Positions 44,273 to 53,328 of a stretch of 64,000 bases of DNA are shown one piece after another. How positions within the stretch are numbered: position 1 is the stretch's first letter; the number at the start of each line of letters is the position of its first letter. The stretch is from assembly GCA_028287785.1 (NCBI GenBank), contig JAQBOZ010000018.1, positions 124,001 to 188,000 on the forward strand. Direction: 5' to 3'. A program made the position numbers and the translations under genes. Source of the stretch: Chlorobiota bacterium (GTDB taxonomy: Bacteria; Bacteroidota; Ignavibacteria; OLB7). The notes under the pieces were generated by a model that was not told the origin of the DNA, searched no databases, and saw nothing but the letters and a program-made list of their open reading frames with translations.

Positions 44273-44520
44273 GGGCTATCGGAATATGAGCATACGTTAA
44301 ACGTGGAACAGTGTCTCCGGATGAGGATCGATCCGCGGACCGTTCGGAAATGCGGGTGCGGAGGGAGAATGATCAACCTACGTAAATTCCATATCCGCGC
44401 AAATGATTCGGAGAGCCTGACGCGCCGATTATATAGACTGTTGCAGACAGGGCCCGCAGCGAATGATTTGGTGATGACTCATGGTGAATCCAGCTTCCGG
44501 CCCCCTGAACAATCATCAAC

Positions 44521-44830
44521 GCTTTATTGATCCTTCTTCAAGCTCCGTGGGAGCGCGCCATTTTCGCATCGATAAGGAATGGCACGCTCCGATGGAGCTT
44601 GAGATCATGGATGATGTGGCATCCCTACAACCGGTACGCCCCGATGGGGCTGGAAAGACGAATACACTGGATGACTCCGGACATCTGTTACTCTTCAGCT
44701 CCGTAGGAGCGCACCGGTTGTGGTAACGATGTTCCCTTTCCCTTAAGCTCCATCGGAGCGAACCATCTTCGCATCCATGAGGGAAGCGGCATCCCTGCAA
44801 CCGGTTCGCCCCGATGGGGCTGTAAAAACC
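44521..44830. repeat. Dispersed palindromic repeat, family B (copies 2 and 3, tandem)
   Basis: Two units lie in a row (about 44540-44660 and 44695-44825). Each has AGCTCCGTxGGAGCG, GCTCCGATGGAGC or GCTCCATCGGAGC, and ends ACCGGTxCGCCCCGATGGGGCTG. They fill most of the 653-base gap between the PAP2 genes and the sigma-54 regulator; the rest shows nothing else. Confidence 0.85.
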
Positions 44831-44925
44831 GATGCCCGACGCTTTCCATGATGCTGCACCTGATGGACATCATCCCACAATGAGTCGCTATCGATGATTT
44901 CCGGTGATGAGCCCGTGGAGAACAA

Positions 44926-46314
44926 ATGAATATCTTGCGCCCCATGAAACAGGCCCACTCGAATTCCCCCCGCATTCTCATCGCCGACGATCAGCCGGAT
45001 GTGCTGGAAGCGTTGCGCCTTCTGCTGAAGGGGGAGGCGATCCGCGCGGAGACCGTCACATCGCCGGCGCGGGTGCTGGAGGCCATCCGGTCGAACGAGT
45101 TCGACGCGCTCCTGATCGATCTGAACTACACGCGCGACACCACCTCCGGCGCCGAGGGGCTTGACCTTCTCTCCAGAATCAGGGAGACGGATCGGATGCT
45201 GCCGGTGATCGTGATGACGGCGTGGGGGACGATCGAGCTGGCGGTGAAGGCGATGCGCCGCGGCGCGCGCGATTTCGTGCAGAAGCCGTGGGAGAACGAG
45301 CGGCTGATCGCGATCATCAGAAATCAGATCGAGCTGTCGCGGGCGCTCCGCAACGGCGAGCGGCTCGAAGCCGAGAACCGCATCCTCCGCGATGATTCCC
45401 TCCCCGATTTCGTCGCCACCTCCAACGCCATGAAGCCGGTCCGCGATATGATCGCCCGCATCGGCCCGTCGGAGGTGAATGTGCTGATCACCGGTGAGAA
45501 CGGCAGCGGAAAAGGGGTGGTTGCCCGGATGCTCCATAACGTATCACCGCGCGCCGCGCGGCCGCTTGTCACGGTCAACGTGGGTGGGCTCCCGGAAGGA
45601 TTGTTCGAGAGCGAGATGTTCGGTCACGTCAAGGGGGCGTTCACCGACGCGAAGGCCGATCGCGTGGGACGATTCGAGCTGGCCGATGGCGGGACGCTGT
45701 TTCTGGACGAGATCACCAACACCTCACTCGCGCTCCAGGCCAGGCTGCTCCGCGTGCTCGAGATGAGCGAGTTCGAACGGGTCGGCTCGTCGCGCACCCG
45801 TCACGCCGATGTCAGGATCATCTCCGCCACCAATGCCGATCTGGCCGCCGAGGTGGATGCCGGACGATTCCGTCAGGATCTTCTCTTCAGGCTTAACACC
45901 ATCGAGATACGGATTCCGCCGCTGCGCGATCGTCGCGAGGATATACCGATTCTGGCCGCGCACTTTCTGGCCCGCCACGCGGCGCGCTACCGGAAGGAGA
46001 TCGCCGGGTTCGATGAGGATGCGATGCGCGCGCTGCTGGATCATCCCTGGCCGGGAAATGTCAGGGAGTTCGACCACACGATCGAGCGCGCCGTGCTGAT
46101 GGCGACCGGCGATCGCATCGCCGAAAACGATCTGGGACTGCGACCGCAACGCGACGGGGCAAAGCGTCTGGACGAGATGAGCATGGAGGAGGTGGAGTGC
46201 TATCTGATCCAGCGCGCCCTTTCCCGGTTCGGCGGCAACGTCAGCAAAGCGGCGGACGCGCTGGGGCTGAGCCGTAGCGGGCTCTATCGGCGACTCAACA
46301 AATACGGCCTCTAG
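44926..46314 (+). CDS. NtrC-family sigma-54-dependent response regulator
   Basis: Domain order: receiver (residues 15-135, [22 protein letters not shown]), AAA+ domain (residues 155-395) and Fis-type helix-turn-helix ([20 protein letters not shown]). Walker A is GENGSGKG. The sigma-54 contact loop reads GAFTDA in place of the classical GAFTGA, a known variant; Walker B is TLFLDEI. A conserved R-finger segment ([20 protein letters not shown]) is present. The 462-residue length is typical. A sensor kinase follows 85 bases downstream, with a family A repeat between, so they are a two-component pair. Confidence 0.92.
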   Translation: MNILRPMKQAHSNSPRILIADDQPDVLEALRLLLKGEAIRAETVTSPARVLEAIRSNEFDALLIDLNYTRDTTSGAEGLDLLSRIRETDRMLPVIVMTAWGTIELAVKAMRRGARDFVQKPWENERLIAIIRNQIELSRALRNGERLEAENRILRDDSLPDFVATSNAMKPVRDMIARIGPSEVNVLITGENGSGKGVVARMLHNVSPRAARPLVTVNVGGLPEGLFESEMFGHVKGAFTDAKADRVGRFELADGGTLFLDEITNTSLALQARLLRVLEMSEFERVGSSRTRHADVRIISATNADLAAEVDAGRFRQDLLFRLNTIEIRIPPLRDRREDIPILAAHFLARHAARYRKEIAGFDEDAMRALLDHPWPGNVREFDHTIERAVLMATGDRIAENDLGLRPQRDGAKRLDEMSMEEVECYLIQRALSRFGGNVSKAADALGLSRSGLYRRLNKYGL

Positions 46315-46324
46315 AGCCCGTCTC

Positions 46325-46394
46325 CCAAGCCCCGGAGGGGCGCAATCCCTGGTGCACAGGGCATCACCCTGTGCACGCCTTCAACAGACTGTCA
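46325..46394. repeat. Dispersed palindromic repeat, family A (copy 5), within a two-component operon
   Basis: AAGCCCCGGAGGGGCGC palindrome, bridge, GTGCACAGGGC / GCCCTGTGCAC hairpin and CCTTCAACAGACTGTC tail. It separates the regulator from the kinase gene and ends six bases before the kinase start. Confidence 0.85.
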
Positions 46395-46399
46395 GCAGG

Positions 46400-47785
46400 A
46401 TGGAACGTCGCATCGATATCCCCGCCTCCACCGGAGCCCGCGCCACATCGGGAGCGGCGCGGCGTCCGCGTCTCAGCTTCGAGGGGCGCATTTTCCGTAT
46501 GGCGCTGATGGCCGGCTTTCCCGGCGCGCTCGTTTCGGTCATCCTCCTCTGGACCGGCGATTTCACGCCGAAGGTTCAATGGACCATCAGCCTGTTCGTG
46601 CTCCTTGCGTGGATCGGTTTCGCGCTGGCGGCGCGGGGTCGCGTCATCGTCTCGCTTCAGACGCTTTCCAATCTTCTGGCCGCGCTGCGCGAGGGGGATT
46701 ATTCCTTTCGCGGCAGGATGGCGGGAAACGGCGACGACTCGCTTTCGGAGGTGATGCGGGAGATCAACCTGTTCAGCGAAATCCTCCGCGAGCAGCGGCT
46801 TGGCGCGCTGGAAGCCTCCGCCCTCCTCCGCACCGTCATGGCGGAAATCGATGTCGCCGTCTTCGCCTTCAACGCCGACGGCCGGCTGCTTCTGGTCAAC
46901 CGCTCGGGGGAGGCGCTGCTGGCGCGGCCGGCCGAGGCACTTATCGGCGGAAACGCGGCGGAGCTTGGGCTTGCGGAGTGCCTGGCGGGCGAGGGTGAAT
47001 CGACGCGGCAGATGACATTTCCCGGCGGCGCCGGACGCTGGGGAATCAGGCGAACGACATTCCGGCAGCAGGGTCTTCCCCACCATCTTCTCGTCCTCCT
47101 CGATCTGAGCCGACCGCTTCGTCGCGAGGAGCTGCACGCGTGGCAGCGGCTGGTGCGCGTGCTGGGGCATGAGTTGAACAATTCGCTGGCGCCGATCCGC
47201 TCGATCGCCGGAAGCCTGGGATCGCTGGTGGCGCGTGATGACCGGCCTGATGACTGGCGCGAGGATATGGAGCGCGGTCTGGCGGTGATAGGGTCGCGGG
47301 CGGCGGCGCTGAGTCGTTTCATGGAAGCCTACACGCGGCTGGCGCGATTGCCCGCCCCACGGTTTGCGCCGGTCGATATCGGCGAGCTTGTCGATCGCGT
47401 GGCACGGCTGGAGACGCGGCGGGAGATCATGATCCACACCGGCCCCGCGATGACGATCAGCGGCGATGCCGATCAACTGGAGCAACTCCTGATCAACCTC
47501 CTCCGCAACGCCGTGGATGCCGCGATGGAAACCGGCGGGGCGGTAGAGATCGGATGGCGCGCGACCGGAAACGGCGTGGAGATCACGATCGCCGACGAAG
47601 GCGAGGGGGTTTCCAACACGACAAATCTCTTCGTTCCGTTTTTCACGACAAAGCCGGAGGGAAGCGGCATCGGGCTGGTGCTGAGCAGGCAGATCGCGGA
47701 GGCGCACGGCGGCGCGCTGACGCTGGAAAACCGCGGCAACGGGAGCGGAGCCGTGACGCGGCTGATACTACCGTCGGGAGAATGA
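46400..47785 (+). CDS. NtrY-like membrane histidine kinase
   Basis: ATG at 46400 gives 461 residues. Two membrane segments (about residues 35-55 and 65-85) precede a HAMP-like LLAALREGDYSFRGR and a PAS-like region (AEIDVAVFAFNADGRLLLVN). The dimerisation box is VLGHELNNSLAPIRSIAGSL with the phospho-acceptor His. The ATPase domain shows LLINLLRNAVDAA, ADEGEGV and GSGIGLVLSRQIAEAHGG. This layout is NtrY-like and fits a sigma-54 regulator partner. Signal unknown. An adjacent membrane-anchored protein follows after one base. Confidence 0.9.
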   Translation: MERRIDIPASTGARATSGAARRPRLSFEGRIFRMALMAGFPGALVSVILLWTGDFTPKVQWTISLFVLLAWIGFALAARGRVIVSLQTLSNLLAALREGDYSFRGRMAGNGDDSLSEVMREINLFSEILREQRLGALEASALLRTVMAEIDVAVFAFNADGRLLLVNRSGEALLARPAEALIGGNAAELGLAECLAGEGESTRQMTFPGGAGRWGIRRTTFRQQGLPHHLLVLLDLSRPLRREELHAWQRLVRVLGHELNNSLAPIRSIAGSLGSLVARDDRPDDWREDMERGLAVIGSRAAALSRFMEAYTRLARLPAPRFAPVDIGELVDRVARLETRREIMIHTGPAMTISGDADQLEQLLINLLRNAVDAAMETGGAVEIGWRATGNGVEITIADEGEGVSNTTNLFVPFFTTKPEGSGIGLVLSRQIAEAHGGALTLENRGNGSGAVTRLILPSGE

Positions 47786-47786
47786 T

Positions 47787-48419
47787 ATGAGGGCATTTCT
47801 TATCCTCTGTGGAATTATTCTGTTCGGGTTGTTCATCGGGTATGTCACCAGACCGGTATCGTACAGGAATGCCGGAACTCCGCGTGGCGATTCATCGCAT
47901 ATCAAGCTCGCGCACCTGCCGATGAACATGGACCCGAACGAATTCGTCAGGCTCTTTCTCATGCAGATCGTAACGCTGGACTCCCCCAACGATGACTGGC
48001 GGGATATGTGGGCGGATCGGGGATGGGGTTCGGAACGGGAATGGCGAGAACATATGGAATTGTTTTTTTACACCGCGAAGATCGAGATGATCCAATCCGG
48101 AGTTTCGGAGCGGGATATCGCCGATGCGAAAATATACCAATTGAATGGCGAAGGGGATTCTGTTCAGGAAATAAAGGTCGATGTTCAAACGCCTTACAGG
48201 TTCACCCTGGCACCTGATAATCAGAGGATAGAAATGGGAATGGATATGTCCGGCAATTGCCTCCTCAACACCGACCTCAATGGAGACGGCGACACTGACA
48301 GCACTGATGCAGCCCTCGCGGGCCTGGTGGCGAAGCACGATAAGGCAAAGGATATCCTGAGCGTAAAATTTCCAAGCCGTTATTTGTATTATTCGGAATT
48401 TTTTGATGAGTTCGAATAA
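47787..48419 (+). CDS. Membrane-anchored protein with one dockerin-like calcium motif, 210 aa
   Basis: An N-terminal membrane segment (FLILCGIILFGLFIGYV) is followed by an exported domain. Near the C-terminus NTDLNGDGDTDSTDAA is a dockerin-type calcium-binding loop (DLNGDGDTDSTDA), although only one copy is seen where dockerins have two. The gene begins one base after the kinase stop, so the protein may be a signal partner of that kinase. The start ATG at 47787 lacks a strong ribosome site. Function unknown. Confidence 0.7.
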   Translation: MRAFLILCGIILFGLFIGYVTRPVSYRNAGTPRGDSSHIKLAHLPMNMDPNEFVRLFLMQIVTLDSPNDDWRDMWADRGWGSEREWREHMELFFYTAKIEMIQSGVSERDIADAKIYQLNGEGDSVQEIKVDVQTPYRFTLAPDNQRIEMGMDMSGNCLLNTDLNGDGDTDSTDAALAGLVAKHDKAKDILSVKFPSRYLYYSEFFDEFE

Positions 48420-48530
48420 CTGAATTTATCCTGCTGATAGAAATCCTCGCGGAGAACATCGCATCTGAAATTCCTGCTATGGAACTTGAATACTTTAAGA
48501 ATCATATCGCATCATTTTTCAATACATCGC

Positions 48531-48875
48531 ATGGCAAAGCTCACATCGCTCGATGATCTTAAATCGCTTCTCTCGGAGGAGGATCAGCGCGCGGTCGAGG
48601 CCGCACGGAAGAAGGTCGAGACGGGATACGGCGGACGGCCGCAGAAGCTGGATGTCAGGCTGGACACCAAGCGGAGGCGGGGGAAAACCGTCACGCTGAT
48701 CACCGGCTTCGAGTCGAACCCTGACCGACTGGAGGAGATCGCCGGCATGCTGAAGAAAGGCTGTGGCGCGGGGGGAACCGTGCAGGATAATTCAATCGAG
48801 ATTCAGGGGGATCATCGCGGCAAGGTGATCGAGCGGTTGAAAACGCTCGGGTTCGAGATCCGGGAGAAGAAATAA
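48531..48875 (+). CDS. SUI1/eIF1-like (YciH family) protein, 114 aa
   Basis: ATG at 48531 gives a 114-residue protein. The C-terminal 75 residues are the SUI1 fold: strand LDVRLDTKRRRGKTVTLITG, helix PDRLEEIAGMLKKGCGAGGT, then VQDNSIEIQGDHRGKVIERL. The GCGAGGT turn and the QGDH are diagnostic. Bacterial members (YciH) act in translation-initiation fidelity, at least in E. coli. The N-terminal helix (LDDLKSLLSEEDQRAVEAA) is variable. It is monocistronic, followed by a family A repeat. Confidence 0.9.
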   Translation: MAKLTSLDDLKSLLSEEDQRAVEAARKKVETGYGGRPQKLDVRLDTKRRRGKTVTLITGFESNPDRLEEIAGMLKKGCGAGGTVQDNSIEIQGDHRGKVIERLKTLGFEIREKK

Positions 48876-48877
48876 TG

Positions 48878-48962
48878 TGCGCGGGGCGCTGCCCACGCAC
48901 CAGGGATTGCGCCCCTCCGGGGCTTGAAGAAGGCTTTTCCGCTCACGCAGCGGGTGGGGTTG
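48878..48962. repeat. Dispersed palindromic repeat, family A (copy 6)
   Basis: GCGCGGGGC / GCCCACGC hairpin, CGCCCCTCCGGGG palindrome and a CCGCTCACGCAGCGG tail hairpin. It separates the SUI1 gene from ung. Confidence 0.8.
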
Positions 48963-49014
48963 TTCAGGTTTGACAGGGGCATCTATTTTACTACCATATC
49001 GCTTGAGGAACGCA

Positions 49015-49695
49015 ATGGATACTTCGGGAATACCGGCATCGTGGATGAAATTGCTGGGGGATGAAATGGACCAGCCGTATTTCAGGAAGCTGGAGGAATT
49101 TGTCGATGAGCAGCGAAAGAAAGGCCCGGTCTTCCCGCCGGAGGAGGATGTATTCTCCGCGCTGAAGATCACGCCGTACGATCGCGTCAATGTGCTGCTG
49201 CTGGGGCAGGACCCCTATCACGATAACAATCAGGCGCACGGACTCTGCTTCTCGGTGCTCCCCGGAATAAAACCGCCGCCATCGCTGATGAACATCTTCA
49301 AGGAACTGCGCGATGATCTTGGATTTCCCATTCCGAACAACGGCTATCTGGTCCCCTGGGCGGAGCAGGGAATATTGATGCTGAACGCCGTGCTGACGGT
49401 GCGCGCCCACGAGCCGAACTCCCACAAGGGAAAAGGCTGGGAGAAATTCACCGACGCGATCATCCGCAAGGTCAACGATCGAACGGAGCCGGTTGTCTTC
49501 GTTCTCTGGGGAGGGTACGCGCAGAAGAAAAAGGCGCTGATCGATGCCGACCGACATGTGATCATCTCATCCGCGCACCCCTCTCCCCTCTCGGCGCACA
49601 GTGGATTTTTCGGGAGCCGGCCGTTTTCAAAGATCAACGCCGCGCTGAAGGATGCGGGACATGCGGAGATCGACTGGAAGATTCCGGATCTGTAG
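49015..49695 (+). CDS. ung: Uracil-DNA glycosylase, family 1
   Basis: Ung removes uracil from DNA. The water-activating motif GQDPYHDNNQAHGLCFSV is present, together with the uracil-binding and leucine-loop motif SAHPSPLSAH, and the PPPSLMNIFKEL contact helix. Length is 226 residues from the ATG at 49015, the usual size; a longer frame extends to 48970. It is a single-gene unit between repeats. Confidence 0.96.
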   Translation: MDTSGIPASWMKLLGDEMDQPYFRKLEEFVDEQRKKGPVFPPEEDVFSALKITPYDRVNVLLLGQDPYHDNNQAHGLCFSVLPGIKPPPSLMNIFKELRDDLGFPIPNNGYLVPWAEQGILMLNAVLTVRAHEPNSHKGKGWEKFTDAIIRKVNDRTEPVVFVLWGGYAQKKKALIDADRHVIISSAHPSPLSAHSGFFGSRPFSKINAALKDAGHAEIDWKIPDL

Positions 49696-49754
49696 GGTTG
49701 TGATCAGAATCAGACAGTGACCCCTGGTGATATGGGAATCATGGAAAGCATCAG

Positions 49755-49936
49755 TCTTTACAGCCCCGGCGAGGCGAACCGGTTGTAGCAATGCAACCTC
49801 TTCCATGATTTCAGGCTCCAGCGGAGCGTACCATTCTGCCCGCATGGGAAGATGATTCGCTCCGCTGGAGCTTGAACAAAAAGAGGCACCGTCGTTGCTA
49901 CAACCGGCGCGCTCCTGACGGAGCTTGAAGAGGGAT
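49755..49936. repeat. Dispersed palindromic repeat, family B (copy 4)
   Basis: First unit of a tandem pair: CAGCCCCGGCGAGGCGAACC, GGCTCCAGCGGAGCGTACCA and its inverted partner TTCGCTCCGCTGGAGC, closing on GCTCCTGACGGAGC. The sequence of the unit at 50037-50214 is nearly identical. Confidence 0.85.
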
Positions 49937-50036
49937 GAATCGAGAGATGATGAATGGACATCCCCCATCGCGTCAACCACAACCGCATCTGAAGAGGGAT
50001 AAATCGAGAGATAATGAATAATCGACTATATCGGCA

Positions 50037-50214
50037 TTTTCAGCCCCAGCGGGGCGAACCGGTTGTGGAAATACCACCTCTTCCATGATTTCAGGCTCCA
50101 GCGGAGCGTACCATTCTACCCGCATGAGAAGATGGTTCGCTCCGCTGGAGCTTGAACAAAAAAGGGAACGTCACTGCTGCAACCAGCGCGCTTCTGACGG
50201 AGCTTGAAGAGGGA
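50037..50214. repeat. Dispersed palindromic repeat, family B (copy 5)
   Basis: Second unit of the tandem pair, about 280 bases after the first, differing from it at only a few places. With the first unit it fills the gap between ung and the HTH-citrate synthase gene (49696-50244), where no gene is seen. Confidence 0.85.
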
Positions 50215-50244
50215 TGGATGATCGCGCGGATACACATGGCTCCT

Positions 50245-51456
50245 CTACCCATAATTCTCCTCGGGCTGTCGACCGGTGTAGAGGGCGCGCGGGCGGATCA
50301 GCCGGTCCATCTCGTACTGTTCAATCGCGTGGCCTATCCATCCGATCGTCCGCCCAATCGCAAAGAGCGTCAGCACGCTCCCATCGGGGAGGCCGAGCGC
50401 GTTTGCCAGCGTCACCAGCCCCATGTCGATCGTCGGATGATCGCCGGTCAACTCGTGCATCGCCGCGCAGACGCCGGCGGCCAGCCGCAGCGCCGCGGAT
50501 TTTGGGAAGGCGGCAACGGTCATATCGAGAAGAGCGCGACCGCGCGGATCGCCATTGGGATAGAGAGGATGATGGAATCCCGGTATCGTCTCCCCCCGTC
50601 GCAGCCGCGAGGCAATGACATCGGCCGAACGTTCCGGCTTCCCGATCTCCCGCAGCAGTCCCTCCACCCGTTCGGTATATCCTCCATGCTTCGTCCCTCC
50701 AAGCGCCGCAAGCCCCGCGGCCACCGCGGCGTATGGCGTGGAGCCGGCGGAGGCAACGCAGCGGACGGAGAACGTGGAGATGTTCAACTCGTGATCGGCC
50801 GCGAGGATCAGCGCGGCGCCGATCAACCGTGCATGCGCCCCGGATCGCGAGCGCGGCGAAAGGCCCGCGGCGATGCCATCACTCAACCCGGCATTTCCCG
50901 ACGCGATCTTCACCATCATCCCGAGCATCCTGGCGCCGGTGGCGCGCACCCCTTTCGCGCGGAGATCGTAGGCGGCGCGATCATCGGCCGCGGCGACCGG
51001 CAGAAGCAGTTGAAACTGATTGATCGGGGCAAGCCCCTCCACGCTCTTCCGCATGCCGGACCATCTGCGTGGAAATGCTCCATCGAACCGGACCGGCTCG
51101 AAATCCCCACGCCAGATCAACCCCGCCACCTCCTCCACGCTCCGCCCCGATGCCAGATCCACCGCGTCGTACCCGCGATAGAAAACCTTTCCGTCGGCAA
51201 TCAGCGTAATCGCCGATTCGAGCAGCGGCGTTCCCCAGTGAAGCGCGCCACGCGCCGCGGTCGATGGATCGTGCCGCGCCTCCTTCCGTCGTTTCAGCCG
51301 CTCCACATCCTCGGCCAGATATCGCCGATCACGTTTTGTGCCGGCGGTCGTCTCGGAATGGATCAGCCCGCGGCTGACGTAGGAATAGAGCGTGGCGGCC
51401 GTCACTCCCAGCTCGCGGGCCGCCTCCCGCGCCGTCAGATAGCGTTGTTCGTTCAT
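50245..51456 (-). CDS. HTH-citrate synthase family fusion protein, 403 aa
   Basis: The first 55 residues are a MerR-like helix-turn-helix (LTAREAARELGVTAATLYSY, then VSRGLIHSE). Residues 70-400 are a citrate synthase fold: ESAITLIADGKVFYRGYDA, HELNISTFSVRCVASAGS, GTKHGGYTE, GFHHPLYPNGDPR and RTIGWIGHAIEQYE. The catalytic His residues of citrate synthase appear to be kept in HELN and GFHHP, and an Asp lies in GDHPTIDMG. The fusion to a DNA-binding domain suggests a regulator that senses citrate-synthase substrates, or an enzyme that also regulates. It is divergent from a second citrate synthase gene with a palindrome between them. Confidence 0.85.
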   Translation of the reverse strand: MNEQRYLTAREAARELGVTAATLYSYVSRGLIHSETTAGTKRDRRYLAEDVERLKRRKEARHDPSTAARGALHWGTPLLESAITLIADGKVFYRGYDAVDLASGRSVEEVAGLIWRGDFEPVRFDGAFPRRWSGMRKSVEGLAPINQFQLLLPVAAADDRAAYDLRAKGVRATGARMLGMMVKIASGNAGLSDGIAAGLSPRSRSGAHARLIGAALILAADHELNISTFSVRCVASAGSTPYAAVAAGLAALGGTKHGGYTERVEGLLREIGKPERSADVIASRLRRGETIPGFHHPLYPNGDPRGRALLDMTVAAFPKSAALRLAAGVCAAMHELTGDHPTIDMGLVTLANALGLPDGSVLTLFAIGRTIGWIGHAIEQYEMDRLIRPRALYTGRQPEENYG

Positions 51457-51465
51457 CGGGCAAAC

Positions 51466-51487
51466 ATATCGATTATCGAATCAATAT
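51466..51487. promoter_or_regulatory. Candidate operator between the divergent citrate synthase genes
   Basis: ATATCGATT-ATCG-AATCAATAT is a 9+4+9 dyad with one mismatch, 10 bases from the start of the HTH-citrate synthase gene. A TTGACA (51487-51492) abuts it and a TAGATT lies 18 bases further (51511-51516). The HTH protein is the obvious candidate to bind here. Confidence 0.55.
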
Positions 51488-51555
51488 TGACAGCAGGTCA
51501 TCCAGCGCAATAGATTGCATCCATGAGTCAGCAACAACATTCAACAGGCAGAACG

Positions 51556-52692
51556 ATGAACGATGAAATGATTGTCAGGTCGGGGCTGGAGGGAGTGGTC
51601 GCCGCGAGCACGGCGTTGAGCGGCGTGGATGGCGAGGCGGGGGAGCTGGTTATCGCGGGGTTTCCGCTCGCCGAGCTTGCCCCCAACGCGACGTTCGAGG
51701 AGACGATCCATCTTCTCTGGAAGGGAGATCTCCCGGATGCCGATTCCCTTCCGGATCTGCGGGAATCGCTCGCCGCCGCGCGCGCCCTCCCTCCGATGAC
51801 GCTTCAGCTCCTCCGCGAGGCCGCAACGCTGCGCCTTCCGGCGATGGACGCGCTCCGCATGGCCGCCGGCACATTGATCACAACGCCGAACGATGCCGAT
51901 CCCGCGCGTGAGGGAATCCCGATCGCCGCCCGTGTTCCCACGATCGTGGCCGCGTACCACAGGCTTGCCAGCGGCCACGACCCGATAGCACCGCGCGCCG
52001 ATCTTGGACACTCCGCGAATTATCTCCACATGCTTACCGGCTCCGAGCCGGACGCCGCCGCGGTCAGAGGGCTGGACACGTATCTCAACACCGTGGTCGA
52101 TCACGGGCTGAACGCATCGACATTCACCGCGCGGGTGATCACATCGACAGGCTCCGATCTGGTTTCGGCGGTCGTGGGCGCGGTGGGGGCGCTGAAGGGG
52201 CCTCTGCACGGCGGCGCTCCGGGGCCGGCGCTGGATATGGTGTTCGAGATCGGAACGGCGGAACGGGCGGAGGGATATCTGCGGGAGAAGCTGGAGCGTG
52301 GCGAGCGGCTGATGGGATTCGGGCACAGGATCTACAAGGTGCGCGATCCCCGCGCCGATGTGCTTGCGGAAGCATCGGAAAAACTGTTCGAGGATGGGCG
52401 CGACCGCGCGATCTATCTGCTGGCGAGGGACGTGGAATCAACGGCGCTCCGGCTGCTGGCCGAGCGCAAGCCGGAGCGGAGGCTTCAGACCAACGTGGAG
52501 TTCTACACGGCGCTTCTTCTCCACGGACTCTCCCTGCCGACTGAACTTTTCACGCCGACATTTGCGGTCAGCCGCGTCGTCGGGTGGATAGCGCATGCGT
52601 TCGAGCAGCGGCGGGCCGGTCGCCTGATCCGCCCGCAATCGGTCTACACCGGCGCGCGCGACAACCGATGGATTCCGATCGAGCGGCGCTGA
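51556..52692 (+). CDS. Citrate synthase (2-methylcitrate/citrate synthase-like)
   Basis: The enzyme condenses an acyl-CoA with oxaloacetate. Motifs: SGLEGVVAASTALSGVDG at the N-terminus, DHGLNASTFTARVITSTGSD near residue 180, GPLHGGAPGPA, and GFGHRIYKVRDPRADVL, with the catalytic His (DHGLN and GHRIY) and Asp (NVEFYTALLLHGL region) in place. The last segment SRVVGWIAHAFEQRRAGRLI is typical of MmgD/GltA types. I place the start at the ATG at 51556 because the -10-like element lies just before the earlier ATG at 51523. It is divergent from the HTH-fused paralogue. Confidence 0.9.
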   Translation: MNDEMIVRSGLEGVVAASTALSGVDGEAGELVIAGFPLAELAPNATFEETIHLLWKGDLPDADSLPDLRESLAAARALPPMTLQLLREAATLRLPAMDALRMAAGTLITTPNDADPAREGIPIAARVPTIVAAYHRLASGHDPIAPRADLGHSANYLHMLTGSEPDAAAVRGLDTYLNTVVDHGLNASTFTARVITSTGSDLVSAVVGAVGALKGPLHGGAPGPALDMVFEIGTAERAEGYLREKLERGERLMGFGHRIYKVRDPRADVLAEASEKLFEDGRDRAIYLLARDVESTALRLLAERKPERRLQTNVEFYTALLLHGLSLPTELFTPTFAVSRVVGWIAHAFEQRRAGRLIRPQSVYTGARDNRWIPIERR

Positions 52693-52806
52693 CGCGATAA
52701 CGAAGATCATCCTTCATATGATTCGCCGGGTCGTTGCGGGCTGGTTCGGCACGGTACGTGCTCACCCATGAAGAGATATTCCGCGTACTTCAACCAGCGA
52801 TCATCC

Positions 52807-53328
52807 ATGGAAAACGAACCGGCGGAGAAACCAAGCGGAAGGGGACTTGGGACGATCATCGTCCTGGCGGGCCTGGTGATCGGCATCGGCCTGGCGGGGC
52901 TGATCATGCGCGATCCGGCCACATCCCCCGGCACAATCGATTTCACGCTCCGCCAGCGGCAGTATCAGGGGATGGTCACGAAAATCCTCGCGCACAACCT
53001 CCGGCCGGGAGATCGGAAACGTTTTCGGGCACGGGGGGATATGCTGACCGAGCTGGCGCCGGCCGATACGATCGTGAGCGGCAAAGGCGATGGAATGATC
53101 TGGGCGGAAAGCTCGATGCGTGGAATTCTGATGGTCGTGATCGAAACCGCCGACAAGGGACATGGAAAGGAATACGGATACTTCTATTCATCGGGACCGG
53201 CGGCGGACGGCCAGCCGTCATGGCCGGCGATCGAGCTGGGAGATCGCGAATGGTATGTCGATTCCCAGTTGAACGGCAACTGGTGGTCGATTTATAATAA
53301 TCCGGCTGAAAAGCACAGCAGGAATTGA
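52807..53328 (+). CDS. Membrane-anchored protein of unknown function, about 173 aa
   Basis: ATG at 52807 opens a short acidic N-terminus (MENEPAEKPSG). One membrane segment (GTIIVLAGLVIGIGLAGLIM) is followed by an exported domain of about 130 residues with WAESSMRGILMVVIETADKG and REWYVDSQLNGNWWSIY. A frame to 52768 is also open. No family is recognised. The gap 53329-53780 (452 bases) downstream shows no gene or repeat; one tRNA-like stretch there was examined and rejected. Confidence 0.6.
   Translation: MENEPAEKPSGRGLGTIIVLAGLVIGIGLAGLIMRDPATSPGTIDFTLRQRQYQGMVTKILAHNLRPGDRKRFRARGDMLTELAPADTIVSGKGDGMIWAESSMRGILMVVIETADKGHGKEYGYFYSSGPAADGQPSWPAIELGDREWYVDSQLNGNWWSIYNNPAEKHSRN

Noticed and set aside
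44926-46314. Taking the sigma-54 regulator as an RtcR controlling the distant rtcB cluster
   Set aside because: It has a receiver domain and a partner kinase, not the CARF-type sensor of RtcR, and lies 20 kb away.
49755-50214. CRISPR-like array from the repeated palindromes
   Set aside because: Units are about 180 bases long with palindromic cores and no regular short spacers, and no cas gene is present.
50152-51513. Long 453-codon plus-strand frame
   Set aside because: It is the reverse shadow of the HTH-citrate synthase gene, whose motifs are clear on the minus strand; high-GC codons leave long open antisense frames throughout this window.
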